Source: Ferrithrix thermotolerans DSM 19514
GTDB lineage: Bacteria > Actinomycetota > Acidimicrobiia > Acidimicrobiales > CAIXPF01
Assembly (NCBI GenBank): GCA_945906305.1
Contig: CAMDQT010000014.1
Span: forward strand, 1-64,000
DNA: 64,000 nucleotides
Direction of reading: 5' to 3'
A program made the position numbers and the translations under genes. Positions 46,097-55,161 of the stretch are shown here, piece by piece. The notes below the pieces were generated by a model. It saw only the letters and a program-made list of their open reading frames with translations. It did no database searches and was not told the DNA's origin. Position 1 is the first letter of the stretch. The number at the start of each line of letters is the position of its first letter.

Positions 46097-47326
46097 ATGT
46101 CCATCCTGAGTGGTCGGCGGATCGTCCTTGGGGTTAGCGGGGGGATCGCCGCCTACAAGGCGGTGGAGGTATGCCGTCGGCTGGTCGATGCGGGCGCGCA
46201 TGTCTCCCCAGTTTTGACCGAGGCATCTCGTCATTTCGTCGGTGAGACCACCTTTTCCGCCTTGGCCTCCGAGCCAGTGCAGACCAGCTTGTGGGACGAG
46301 ACGAGTCCTATCCCGCACACCAAGCTCGGCCAGGGTGCCGACCTCGTCGTGGTGTGTCCGGCGACCGCAAGGTTGCTCGGGACCTACGCCGCGGGCATCG
46401 CCAATGACCTGCTGACGGCCACGCTGCTGGCCACGCGGGCCCCGGTGCTGGTCTGTCCGGCCATGCACACCGAAATGTGGGAGCACCCGGCGGTGCAGGA
46501 CAACCTCGCCCTGCTCCTTTCCCGGGGGGTGCATGTCGTTGCGCCGGAGGAAGGCCGCCTGGCCGGCGGGGACATCGGTGCAGGGCGCTTGGCCGATCCC
46601 GCGGTGATCATCGAGGCCATCGAGCGGATGTTCGTGCCACCGGATCTACAGGGCTGGAAGGTGGTCGTGAGCTCCGGCGGAACCCGCGAAGCCATTGATC
46701 CCGTGCGCTTCATCGGCAATCGCAGCTCGGGCAAGCAGGGACACGCCATAGCGGCGGAGGCCGATCGACGCGGGGCAAAGGTCACCTTGGTCACAACGGT
46801 TGATCGGCCTATAAATCAATCCATCATTCAAGTACGGGTGGAATCGGCAGAGCAGATGCGCCAGGCGATGATGGCGGCGGCGGCCGATGCCGATCTCGTG
46901 GTGATGGCGGCTGCGGTAGCGGACTTCCGTCCGGTTGCCCCCGCGGCGGACAAGATCAAGAAGGATCGGGGCGTGCCCCAGGTCATTCTCGAACCGACAC
47001 CGGACATTCTCGCAGCCTTGGGAGTTGTCAAACCCGCGGGGCAGATCTTGGTCGGCTTCGCGGCGGAGACGTCCGATCTGCGAGAAAATGCTCTGGGTAA
47101 GCTGACCCGTAAGGGTGCCGATGTGATTGTGGCCAACGATGTGTCGGCGCCGCTGGTGGGCTTCGAGCACGACACCAACCAAGTGATCATTCTGGTACGT
47201 CGCGCCGAGGCGGATGAGGTTGACATCATCGACGTCCCCCTCGACGACAAGCGCCGCATTGCCGCGGTCGTACTCGACGTGGCGGCATCGCTACGCCCTA
47301 CAGACGGCGTCGCGAGGAGCAACTGA
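46097..47326 (+). CDS. coaBC: Phosphopantothenoylcysteine decarboxylase / synthetase CoaBC
   Basis: Two fused steps of coenzyme A synthesis; 409 residues. CoaC (about 1-185) is a flavoprotein with GVSGGIAAYKAVE, the active-site His in IPHTKLG, and PAMHTEMW where many bacteria have PAMN. The substrate flap reads LAGGDIGAGR without the Cys found in E. coli; variation at both sites occurs in actinobacterial homologues. CoaB (about 190-409) carries VSSGGTREAIDPVRFIGNRSSGKQG and AAAVADFRP, and uses CTP. Confidence 0.94.
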   Translation: MSILSGRRIVLGVSGGIAAYKAVEVCRRLVDAGAHVSPVLTEASRHFVGETTFSALASEPVQTSLWDETSPIPHTKLGQGADLVVVCPATARLLGTYAAGIANDLLTATLLATRAPVLVCPAMHTEMWEHPAVQDNLALLLSRGVHVVAPEEGRLAGGDIGAGRLADPAVIIEAIERMFVPPDLQGWKVVVSSGGTREAIDPVRFIGNRSSGKQGHAIAAEADRRGAKVTLVTTVDRPINQSIIQVRVESAEQMRQAMMAAAADADLVVMAAAVADFRPVAPAADKIKKDRGVPQVILEPTPDILAALGVVKPAGQILVGFAAETSDLRENALGKLTRKGADVIVANDVSAPLVGFEHDTNQVIILVRRAEADEVDIIDVPLDDKRRIAAVVLDVAASLRPTDGVARSN

Positions 47327-47369
47327 CCCATGTCCTGGCACAACATTGGCGAAGATAGAACACGGAAGC

Positions 47370-47410
47370 GGCGGTACCCCCGCCAACTAACTTGGGGGCG
47401 GCGTCGCCCC
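47370..47410 (+). promoter_or_regulatory. Competing hairpins in the metK leader
   Basis: CCGCC (47380-47384) can pair with GGCGG at 47370-47374 or with GGCGG at 47397-47401. GGGGCG (47395-47400) can pair with CGCCCC (47405-47410) around a GCGT loop. The last two pairings exclude each other, and the region ends 10 nt before the GGAGGA ribosome site. It looks like a switchable leader; it does not match a SAM riboswitch class I can recognise. Confidence 0.45.
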
Positions 47411-47430
47411 ACAGCACTCTGGAGGAGCGC

Positions 47431-48624
47431 GTGACGACCTGGACCTTTACTTCGGAGTCAGTGACGGAGGGCCATCCCGACAAGATGGCCGACCAAGTGT
47501 CCGATGCGGTGCTCGATGCCTTGCTGGAGCAGGACCCCTTGAGTCGGGTCGCGTGCGAGACCTTTCTGACGACCGGTCTGTGCATCGTCGGCGGGGAGAT
47601 CACCACCGAGGCGTACGTGGACATCCCCTCGATCGTGCGCAAGACGATTTGTGACATCGGCTACGACAAAGGTACGTACGGCTTCGACGGGCACACCTGC
47701 GGCGTGATGGTTGCCCTTGACGAGCAGTCGCCCGATATTGCCCGCGGTGTGGATGCCTCCGAGGAGGTGCGTGGTGGCACGGCGGGGGAGGAGACCGACC
47801 TTGACAAGCAGGGTGCTGGCGACCAAGGGATGATGTTTGGTTACGCCTGCGACGAGACCGACATGCTGATGCCGCTGCCCATTCACGTGGCCCATCGACT
47901 GGCCGAGCGGCTGTCCGAGGTGCGCAAGTCCGGTGAAATCCCGTACCTGCGGCCCGACGGCAAGACCCAGGTCACCTTCGAATACCGCGACGGTGAGCCG
48001 GTCCGGCTGACGACGGTGGTCGTGTCCACTCAGCACGCTGATGGCATTGACCGCGACACCATGATCCGCCCCGATCTCATCGAGCAGGTGATCCGACCGA
48101 CCATCCCGGAGCGCTACCAAGACGACGACTACACCGTGTACGTCAACCCGACGGGCCGGTTCGTAATCGGCGGCCCCGTGGGCGACGCCGGCCTTACCGG
48201 TCGCAAGATCATCGTGGACACCTATGGCGGTTACGCCCGCCACGGCGGTGGGGCGTTCTCCGGTAAGGATCCCTCCAAGGTCGACCGGTCTGCGGCCTAC
48301 GCGGCCCGCTGGGTGGCGAAGAACGTCGTGGCTGCGGGCATCGCTCGGCGCTGCGAGATCCAGGTGGCCTATGCCATCGGGGTTGCCCGGCCTCTGTCGG
48401 TGCTGGTGGAGACCTTCGGTACGGCGATTGTCGATGCCGACCGGATCTCCGACGTCGTGCAGCAGGTGTTCGACCTCCGACCGGCGGCGATCCTGCGTGA
48501 CCTTGACCTGCGGCGGCCGATTTACAAACAGACCGCGGCCTACGGACACTTCGGGCGTGAGGGCGATTTCCCCTGGGAGCAGACCAATCGGGTGAACGAG
48601 CTGCGCTCGGCACTCGGTCTGTGA
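47431..48624 (+). CDS. metK: S-adenosylmethionine synthetase
   Basis: Makes SAM from methionine and ATP; 397 residues, normal length. Signature blocks are [31 protein letters not shown] and [19 protein letters not shown]. The GTG start has GGAGG 5 nt upstream. The gene follows coaBC and precedes priA, then (after the secretion genes) fmt-rsmB, a split version of the common actinobacterial metK-priA-fmt-rsmB series. Confidence 0.97.
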   Translation: MTTWTFTSESVTEGHPDKMADQVSDAVLDALLEQDPLSRVACETFLTTGLCIVGGEITTEAYVDIPSIVRKTICDIGYDKGTYGFDGHTCGVMVALDEQSPDIARGVDASEEVRGGTAGEETDLDKQGAGDQGMMFGYACDETDMLMPLPIHVAHRLAERLSEVRKSGEIPYLRPDGKTQVTFEYRDGEPVRLTTVVVSTQHADGIDRDTMIRPDLIEQVIRPTIPERYQDDDYTVYVNPTGRFVIGGPVGDAGLTGRKIIVDTYGGYARHGGGAFSGKDPSKVDRSAAYAARWVAKNVVAAGIARRCEIQVAYAIGVARPLSVLVETFGTAIVDADRISDVVQQVFDLRPAAILRDLDLRRPIYKQTAAYGHFGREGDFPWEQTNRVNELRSALGL

Positions 48625-48658
48625 GCTGAGTCTCCTCCCGAGCCCACCCGGACCGCCG

Positions 48659-50527
48659 GTGTCCGCAGCAGACGAGCCCAGCCGCGCTGAGCAGGACCCC
48701 GACCTTGTGGTCGGGGTCCTTGCCGATGTGCCCGCGATCGATCGTCTGCTCGATTATTCCGTTCCGGCTCGATTCGCGGACCGTATCGCGATCGGCAGCG
48801 TGGTCCGGGTGCCGTTACAGGGGCGCCGGGTGCGGGGCTGGGTACTTGAAATACGCCGCGGCGCGCCGGCCGGTCTGACCTTGCGCGAGATCACCAAAGT
48901 GTCGGGCATCGGGCCCGATGCGGAGATGTTGGATCTGGCCCGTTGGGCGGCACATCGGTGGTCGGGGCGACTGCTGAGCTTCGTACGTGCTGGTACCCCC
49001 GAGCGTACGGTGAGCACCTTGGCGGTGCCCGCCCGCCGCGAAGCAGTACGCGTCGACCGGTCCGCAGGCGCAGCCACAACCGCACCCGCCGTGCCATTCG
49101 CGCAGGAAGCGCTGAGCCTTGGTCGCCAGGCCTTGAACGATGGCGGACCGGGTGGGGTGACGGTGCTGCGCTGGCCACCGGGGATAGCGCGGCTCGGATT
49201 TGCCCGGGCGGCATTGCAGGACGGACCGGCGCTGTTGCTCACCCCCTCCCAGCATGAGGCAGACGGGCTCGCCCGGGCCTTGCGGGCCGAGGGGCATTGG
49301 ATTGCGAGACACCCCAATGATTGGGCGGCCGGTGCTGCTGGGGCCACGGTAATCGGCTGTCGGGCTGCGGCGTGGGCCCCCGTGGGGGGTTTGCGCAGCG
49401 TGGTGGTATTCGACGAGCACGATGCGCGCTATCAGGATGAACGAGCCCCCACGTGGAACGCTCGCGACGTCGCGGTGCAACGCGCTCGCCGGGCGGGTGT
49501 GCCCTGCGTTCTCGTCTCGCCGATTCCTAGCCTGGAGGCACTGCGCGCCGCGCCCCTGCTCAGCGCGTCGCGATCGACCGAACGTTCCGGTTGGCCTGCG
49601 GTCACCGTGGTGGATCGCCGCGAGCTCGATCCCCGGGAGGGGCTCTATTCGAGCGAGGTGGTCGAGGCCCTGCGCGGCGATGGTCCCGTGGTGGTGGTCC
49701 ACAATCGCACCGGGCGGGCCAAGCTGCTGGCCTGTACCCGTTGCGGCGAACTGTGCCGGTGTGAGGAGTGCGGAGCCGCCATGCACAGCTTGGTTCTGCC
49801 TGATGGGCGCACCCGGCGACTGCGCTGCGCGGCGTCAGGTCACGAACGGCCCGAGGTGTGCAGCGGCTGTGGTGCCACCCGTCTGGCGGTGCTTCGCCCC
49901 GGAGTAGGACGGGTGCGAGATGACGTCGAGGCCCTCGTGTCCGAGCCGGTGTTCGAGGTCACCGCAGCCGGGACCTCAGGCCCATCGCTCGGTGCGGGCG
50001 AGGCCGGGACGGGGGCGGATCAAAGTCCCCGAGTGTGGGTGGGTACCGAGGCGGTGCTGCATCGGGTGCGACGTGCCGCCGTGGTGGTGTTCCTCGACCT
50101 CGACCAGGATCTGTTCGCGCCCCGATACCGTGGCACGGAGCAGACCCTGGCCATGCTGGCTCTGGCGGCTCGGATGCTCGGTGGCCGTCGCGGGGCGGGG
50201 CGCATGGTGCTGCAGACTCGCAACCCCGATCACGAGGTGATTCAGGCCGTCCTGCACGGCGACCCAACCCGCTGGAGCGCGGCGGAAGCGGTACGCCGGG
50301 AGGCGCTGAAACTTCCGCCCTACGCCGCGCTGGCCCTGCTCGAGGGCCCCGGTGCCGCCAGCTTTGCGTCGGGCCTTTCGACCCGGCCCGAAATCACGGT
50401 GTTGGGTCCCACTGACGGTCGCTATCTGGTTCGCGCCGCCGACCAAGAAGCGCTGGCCGACGGGCTCGCGGCGCGGGCACGTCCGCTGGAGCGCCTCCGG
50501 ATAGCGGTGGACCCCCGCGGCGCCTGA
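48659..50527 (+). CDS. priA: PriA-like primosomal protein without helicase motifs
   Basis: A 622-residue homologue of the replication restart helicase. The N-terminal 3'-end binding domain and the zinc-binding region are recognisable, with CTRCGELCRCEECG and CSGCG supplying cysteines. The Walker A lysine is missing: the corresponding segment reads LRWPPGIARLGFA, and the DEAH-box is FDEHD. Actinobacterial PriA proteins are typically degenerate in this way, so it likely acts as a structural primosome factor rather than a motor. Start is GTG 48659 without a clear ribosome site. Confidence 0.88.
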   Translation: MSAADEPSRAEQDPDLVVGVLADVPAIDRLLDYSVPARFADRIAIGSVVRVPLQGRRVRGWVLEIRRGAPAGLTLREITKVSGIGPDAEMLDLARWAAHRWSGRLLSFVRAGTPERTVSTLAVPARREAVRVDRSAGAATTAPAVPFAQEALSLGRQALNDGGPGGVTVLRWPPGIARLGFARAALQDGPALLLTPSQHEADGLARALRAEGHWIARHPNDWAAGAAGATVIGCRAAAWAPVGGLRSVVVFDEHDARYQDERAPTWNARDVAVQRARRAGVPCVLVSPIPSLEALRAAPLLSASRSTERSGWPAVTVVDRRELDPREGLYSSEVVEALRGDGPVVVVHNRTGRAKLLACTRCGELCRCEECGAAMHSLVLPDGRTRRLRCAASGHERPEVCSGCGATRLAVLRPGVGRVRDDVEALVSEPVFEVTAAGTSGPSLGAGEAGTGADQSPRVWVGTEAVLHRVRRAAVVVFLDLDQDLFAPRYRGTEQTLAMLALAARMLGGRRGAGRMVLQTRNPDHEVIQAVLHGDPTRWSAAEAVRREALKLPPYAALALLEGPGAASFASGLSTRPEITVLGPTDGRYLVRAADQEALADGLAARARPLERLRIAVDPRGA

Positions 50528-50622
50528 TCGGCCTGGCGTCAGCGGAACCGTCGGGCGAGGAAAGGCCAACTCGGAGCGGCCAACCTCCAGAAAAGCATAG
50601 GAGCAACCCGGCCAGCGTGGGC

Positions 50623-50628
50623 CACACT
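50623..50628 (+). promoter_or_regulatory. Weak -10-like hexamer CACACT before the EssC-like gene
   Basis: CACACT is 7 nt before the ATG at 50636, the leaderless spacing, but its first base deviates from TANNNT. Confidence 0.25.
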
Positions 50629-50635
50629 GGCCGAC

Positions 50636-53600
50636 ATGGCGGGGGCAACGGGCTGGATGGTCCTACGGCTGCGTGACGGTGACGCGTCGGGCAACTTGGT
50701 GTTGCGACGGGTTCGAGACGACGCGCTGGTTCGCGATCTGGCCCGCTCGTTGAGCGGTGGCGAGGGTGACGCCTTGGTGGTGGATGGCCGCCCAACCCGG
50801 CCCACAGACCGCATCGATGAGGTAGGCCTGTGCCAAGGCAGCACCGTTCGGCGCGTGTTGGCCGGTGAGGGTCCAACCGACGCGATGGCCGTCTGCGGTG
50901 TTGGGTCTGGCGCGATGCTCCGTCTGGTCAGCGGTAGCGGTCTTGATTGCGGTCGGTGCCTTGAGATGTCCCCCGGTATCTACCTGCTCGGCACCTCGGC
51001 CGCGTGCGATCTGGTGCTGCACGATTGTGGTGTCGAGCCACTGCACGCTTCGCTGGAGGTCGGCGCCACGGGTGAGGTTGTCGTGAGCTGGCTGCACGGT
51101 GCCGGCGATCCAGCGGGTCACCGTCTCCTGGCGGGCGAAGTCCTACGGATCGGTCGCACCGAATGGTGTTTGGAGGCGATTCAGCGCGATTCGGTCCGGA
51201 GTCGGGTCGATCCGCGATCCGATCGTGGTCCTCGGGCCACGATGGTGCTGAATCGGCCTCCCCGAACACGTTCGCCAGTTAGGGCCGAGCGGGTGGTGTT
51301 GCCGCTCGCACCGGCCGCCGCTCATGCCACGCCGTTCGCGGTGGCCAGCGTGGTGCTGCCGTTGGTGATCTCCGCCGCGCTGGTGGTGATCAGCGGAAAT
51401 TGGGCCTTCGCCATGCTCACGGCGCTGTCGCCTCTCTTGGCCGCGACGACGTGGTGGACGTCGCGACGTTCAGCCCGCAGGGTCAGCCGGGGCGAACGTC
51501 GTCGATTCGCCACGGAACTGGACCGTTTCTCCGCCGCGTTGGACAGGGCACGGGCCAGTCACGACGCGGAGCTGGCCCAGCGCAGTGTCGGCCTGGCCGA
51601 ACTGGTGCGCCGGGTGCAGCGTGTGTCGCCGACGTTGTGGGAGCGTCGGCTCGATCATCCCGATGCCGCTCGGGTCCTGCTGGGCGGAGCCCTCCAACCA
51701 TGGCATGCGCCCGCGGTGATTGATGGCTGGACGGATTCGCGTTGCGTTGACCCGGCGCTGCTCGCCCGCGTGGAGGCGGCGGGGGATATGGCATTCGGAC
51801 CGGTGGAAGTCGACCTGCTCCGCCATTCGGTGCTGGGCATCGTCGGCGATCGCGAGGCGGCCTGCGCGGTGGCCCGCAGCGTGCTGGTGCAGCTTGCGGT
51901 GCATCACGGTCCGGCCGACTTCGCTTTGTTGGTGGTGGCCGCATGCACCGTGCAGTGGTCGTGGACGGATTGGTTGCCACACGCTCAAAGCATTGCGGGG
52001 TCGGGCACTTCGGAGGTGGAAGCCGTCCTGGCCCACGCCCGTAGGGGGTCGATCTCCGGGAGCGCCCCGGGGTTCGGGGGCCGAGGATCGGACGACCGGC
52101 GCGATGCATCGGGCCGCGTCGGTGCCACCGATGGCGTGCCGGGCCAATTGCGGCGGCTGTTGGTTGTGGTCGACGACGAAGCGGCCTGGGCGGCGCGGGC
52201 GGCACCGGTGCGGGCCCTGCTTCGGGGCGAGGCGGGCCCCCTCATCGGTGTCGTTGTGGCCGCCAGCGCCGACCGGTTGCCCGCCATGTGCCGTGTCGTG
52301 CTTGACGTGAGCGCCAATGGCTCTGGCCGCTTGACCACGATGCACGACGGTAGCTCGGTGGGCGGGATCGTGCTCATGGGAGCCTCGGCGGATACCGCCG
52401 AAGGGCTGGCGGCGGACCTTGCCCGCTTCGAGGATCCTGACCTGGCGTTGCCCCATGCGGGCCTGCCGAGCCAGGTCGGCTTGGTCGACCTGTTGGGACC
52501 GGCCGAGGACGGCTTGGACGCCCTGATCGCCCGACGGTGGGCGGCGTCGGCGTCGGACCCCGACGAGGTGGGACTGCGGACGACCCTTGGAATCGGTGCT
52601 GACGGCCCGTTGACGGTGGACCTCGTGGCCGATGGCCCGCATGCGCTGGTCGCTGGTACGACCGGTGCCGGCAAAAGCGAACTTCTTCGTAGCTGGGTCG
52701 CGGCGCTTGCGGCGAGCTACTCGCCTGCAATGTGCAACCTGGTCCTTTTGGACTTCAAAGGCGGCAGTGCGTTCGATGCCTGCGCGGCGCTGCCCCACAC
52801 CGTGGCCGTGGTGAGCGATCTCGACGGCGAGTTGGCCGATCGGGTGCTGCAATGTCTGGCGGCCGAGCTTCGCCACCGCGAACAGGTGCTGCGCGACGCC
52901 GGCGCGCTCGACCTCACTGAGTTGCATGTTCGTGGCGTCGCAACGGGCACGTTGGCTGCATTGGCCCGTCTGGTGGTGGTCGTCGACGAGTTCGCCACGT
53001 TGGCCAAGGAGCAGCCCCGATTCCTGGAGTCTCTCGTCGGCATCGCCCAGCGCGGGCGCAGCCTGGGTGTTCACCTCATCCTGGCTACTCAGCGTCCCGC
53101 GGGCGTGGTGAGCGAGCAGATCAAAGCGAATACCAACATCCGTATCGCGCTGCGAGTGCAGGATCGGTCCGACTCGCTCGACGTGATTGAACGGCCCGAT
53201 GCGGCCGATCTGGCCCGGCATCTGCCTGGCCGGGCCTACGTGCGGCTCGGCCGTCACGATGTCGCCCTCGTGCAGACCGCTTTCAGCGGCAGCGTCGGCC
53301 GGGACGGCCTGACCAGCACGGTCGAGGTCTTCGAGCCGCCCCCCCACGTGGCCCCAGGTCCTCGGCCCTGGCTCGGCGGTGATACCGGCGAGCACCGCAG
53401 TAGCAGCGTCACGGGCCAGGCTCAGCCCCTTGGTTCCAGCGAGGTTTCAACCGCTGCTGGCGAGGACCATCTCGCTCGGATCATCGGCGCGGCTCGGCGC
53501 GTCGCGACGCTCCAGGCCTTTCCGCCTCCTCGGGTGCCTTGGCCCGAACCGCTGCCCGACCGGGTGGGCCGCGCCGACCTGCTCGCAGCTCGAAGTGCCG

Positions 53601-55075
53601 CCCCGACGATCCCGTCGAGCGTGGCGTTTTATCTGCTCGACGACCCGGAGTACCAGCGCCGGGTGGTCGCAGGCTGGGACCCGCAGCAAGGCAACCTGCT
53701 GATCTTCGGTACCACCGGCAGCGGCGCAACGAGTGCGTTGGTTGCGCTGGTGGCTGCCACTGCGGCTCGCCTCGGGCCCGAGGCGAGCCATGTCCACATC
53801 TTCGGGGACGACCCCGCGTTGCTCGGCCTCGGGTTGCTCCCGCACCTCGGGACCGTGGTACGAGGAGCCGATGTCGAAGCCCGTGCACGGCTGCTGTGGT
53901 TTCTTGACAACGAGTTGAAGCGGCGCCGCGACCGGGGACAATTGCTGCTACCGGACACCGAGCTCTCGCCGACGGCACCGCCCCAGGTTCTGGTCGTGAT
54001 CGACGCGCTTGGGTCCCTCCTGGCCGAATTGCACGGCACCACTGAGTTCTACGAGGAGGCCGATCGCTTGGAGCGAATCTTTCGCGATGGCCCTGCCTAT
54101 GGGTTGTACACCGTGGCCACCGCGGCGACGGTGTCTTCGGTACGGCACTCGCTGCTGGCCTCGGTACAGCAGCGCATTGTCCTACGCACCGGCGATCCAC
54201 TCGATGCCCGTCAGCTTGGCGTGGCACCGGTTGGGGGTCCACCAGGCCGTGGTCGTGAGGCCCACCGCGGCCGCCTCCTGCAGGTGATCGATCCCAGGGA
54301 AGTGGGACAGGGACTGCAAAGCCTGGCTCGACGCTGGCCTGCGCCGCAACCGGATCGGGCGGCATTCGTGGCCGGACATCTGCCCGACGTGGTGTGCGAG
54401 TCGGTCCTCGAGGGCGGCGAAGCCCGAGGCCCGGACGCGCCTGGCGAGGGACGCACCGATTGCTGGATGCCAATGGGGTTGGGCGGTTCTGATCTGAGCG
54501 TGCGGGGCTGGTGGCTGGGCCCAGGGTCGGCCGCGCTGGTGGCCGGACCGCGTCGCTCGGGACGATCCAACGTCCTGGTGGGCCTGGCTCGGCGGTTCGG
54601 TTCTGACCGTGGCACTGCGACGGTGCTTTGTTGGACACCGCGGCCATCCCCGTTGCGCCAGGTGGTTGCCGCGACCCATTTCCATGGCGATCAGCCCGGA
54701 GCGGACCTGGCCCAACTCGTGGCCCAGGCCAAGGACCGCGGGCGTCGTCTGCTGCTCGTGGATGACGCCGAGGACACCGCGGACCCCACCGGCTTGGTGT
54801 CAGCGGCCCTTGCCGGCGGCTGGGTGGTGGTTGCCGCGGGACGATCCGACGCACTTCGCGGCTCCTTCGGGCATTGGAGCAGGCAGCTTCGCGGCTCCGG
54901 CCAGGGCTTGATCCTGCGGCCCGATGTGGACCTCGATGGTGAGCTGCTGGGGGTACGGCTGCCGCGCCGGGCGGAGTCGTCGCTTCGACCGGTTGGTCGG
55001 GCTTACCTCGTCGCTGATGACGAGTTGGCGCTCGTGCAGTGTTTCCTGCTCGCAGACCGCCGCGGGGCAGGATAA
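50636..55075 (+). CDS. EssC/EccC-like FtsK/SpoIIIE ATPase of a type VII secretion-like system
   Basis: A 1479-residue membrane ATPase, expected to drive WXG100 protein export. Residues 6-80 look ubiquitin-like. Residues 90-180 form an FHA-like domain (GIYLLGTSAACDLVLHD). Two membrane helices follow at about 234-273, then three ATPase modules. The first is intact: Walker A GTTGAGKS (674-681), Walker B VVVVDEF with Asp784-Glu785, then ATQRPAG. The second has GTTGSGAT, with Ala1031 in place of Lys. The third has GPRRSGRS, with Arg1310 in place of Lys. N-terminal FHA plus a single chain resembles Firmicute EssC more than split mycobacterial EccCa/EccCb. The WXG100 gene follows after 86 nt. Confidence 0.88.
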   Translation: MAGATGWMVLRLRDGDASGNLVLRRVRDDALVRDLARSLSGGEGDALVVDGRPTRPTDRIDEVGLCQGSTVRRVLAGEGPTDAMAVCGVGSGAMLRLVSGSGLDCGRCLEMSPGIYLLGTSAACDLVLHDCGVEPLHASLEVGATGEVVVSWLHGAGDPAGHRLLAGEVLRIGRTEWCLEAIQRDSVRSRVDPRSDRGPRATMVLNRPPRTRSPVRAERVVLPLAPAAAHATPFAVASVVLPLVISAALVVISGNWAFAMLTALSPLLAATTWWTSRRSARRVSRGERRRFATELDRFSAALDRARASHDAELAQRSVGLAELVRRVQRVSPTLWERRLDHPDAARVLLGGALQPWHAPAVIDGWTDSRCVDPALLARVEAAGDMAFGPVEVDLLRHSVLGIVGDREAACAVARSVLVQLAVHHGPADFALLVVAACTVQWSWTDWLPHAQSIAGSGTSEVEAVLAHARRGSISGSAPGFGGRGSDDRRDASGRVGATDGVPGQLRRLLVVVDDEAAWAARAAPVRALLRGEAGPLIGVVVAASADRLPAMCRVVLDVSANGSGRLTTMHDGSSVGGIVLMGASADTAEGLAADLARFEDPDLALPHAGLPSQVGLVDLLGPAEDGLDALIARRWAASASDPDEVGLRTTLGIGADGPLTVDLVADGPHALVAGTTGAGKSELLRSWVAALAASYSPAMCNLVLLDFKGGSAFDACAALPHTVAVVSDLDGELADRVLQCLAAELRHREQVLRDAGALDLTELHVRGVATGTLAALARLVVVVDEFATLAKEQPRFLESLVGIAQRGRSLGVHLILATQRPAGVVSEQIKANTNIRIALRVQDRSDSLDVIERPDAADLARHLPGRAYVRLGRHDVALVQTAFSGSVGRDGLTSTVEVFEPPPHVAPGPRPWLGGDTGEHRSSSVTGQAQPLGSSEVSTAAGEDHLARIIGAARRVATLQAFPPPRVPWPEPLPDRVGRADLLAARSAAPTIPSSVAFYLLDDPEYQRRVVAGWDPQQGNLLIFGTTGSGATSALVALVAATAARLGPEASHVHIFGDDPALLGLGLLPHLGTVVRGADVEARARLLWFLDNELKRRRDRGQLLLPDTELSPTAPPQVLVVIDALGSLLAELHGTTEFYEEADRLERIFRDGPAYGLYTVATAATVSSVRHSLLASVQQRIVLRTGDPLDARQLGVAPVGGPPGRGREAHRGRLLQVIDPREVGQGLQSLARRWPAPQPDRAAFVAGHLPDVVCESVLEGGEARGPDAPGEGRTDCWMPMGLGGSDLSVRGWWLGPGSAALVAGPRRSGRSNVLVGLARRFGSDRGTATVLCWTPRPSPLRQVVAATHFHGDQPGADLAQLVAQAKDRGRRLLLVDDAEDTADPTGLVSAALAGGWVVVAAGRSDALRGSFGHWSRQLRGSGQGLILRPDVDLDGELLGVRLPRRAESSLRPVGRAYLVADDELALVQCFLLADRRGAG

Positions 55076-55079
55076 ATGC

Positions 55080-55108
55080 CTGACATAACATGATATATCA
55101 TGTAGTTT
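55080..55108 (+). promoter_or_regulatory. Promoter of the WXG100 gene
   Basis: CTGACA (55080-55085), a 17-nt spacer and TAGTTT (55103-55108) fit a sigma-70-type promoter. The region is AT-rich against the GC-rich surroundings. The transcript would have a leader of about 47 nt. Confidence 0.55.
55088..55103 (+). promoter_or_regulatory. Perfect 16-bp palindromic operator
   Basis: ACATGATATATCATGT is its own reverse complement and fills the spacer between the -35 and -10 elements, the position of a repressor operator. Confidence 0.65.
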
Positions 55109-55120
55109 GAATGTACTACA
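55101..55120 (+). repeat. Inverted repeat TGTAGT-N8-ACTACA
   Basis: Two 6-bp arms (55101-55106 and 55115-55120) around 8 nt span the -10 element and the expected transcription start. It may be a second operator. Confidence 0.5.
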
Positions 55121-55161
55121 TTCGAGGCCGATGGCGTCGAAGGACTGAGAGGGCGGAAGTC

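Noticed and set aside
46535-46600. CoaBC lacking the Cys of the ACG flap motif and having PAMH instead of PAMN
   Set aside because: I recall similar variation in actinobacterial CoaBC, so it is more likely a lineage variant than a sign of lost function.
48659-50527. PriA without Walker A as a possible pseudogene
   Set aside because: Helicase-dead PriA is usual in actinobacteria, the frame is full length and the zinc cysteines are kept.
53481-55091. A 536-residue open frame on the minus strand opposite the EssC-like gene
   Set aside because: The plus-strand frame has clear Walker motifs and domains; the minus frame is Arg/Pro-rich and is the usual antisense shadow in GC-rich coding DNA.
55111-55161. 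ATG 55111 as the WXG100 start
   Set aside because: It would start within the inverted repeat near the expected transcription start and add 17 basic residues foreign to the family; ATG 55162 gives the normal hairpin length.
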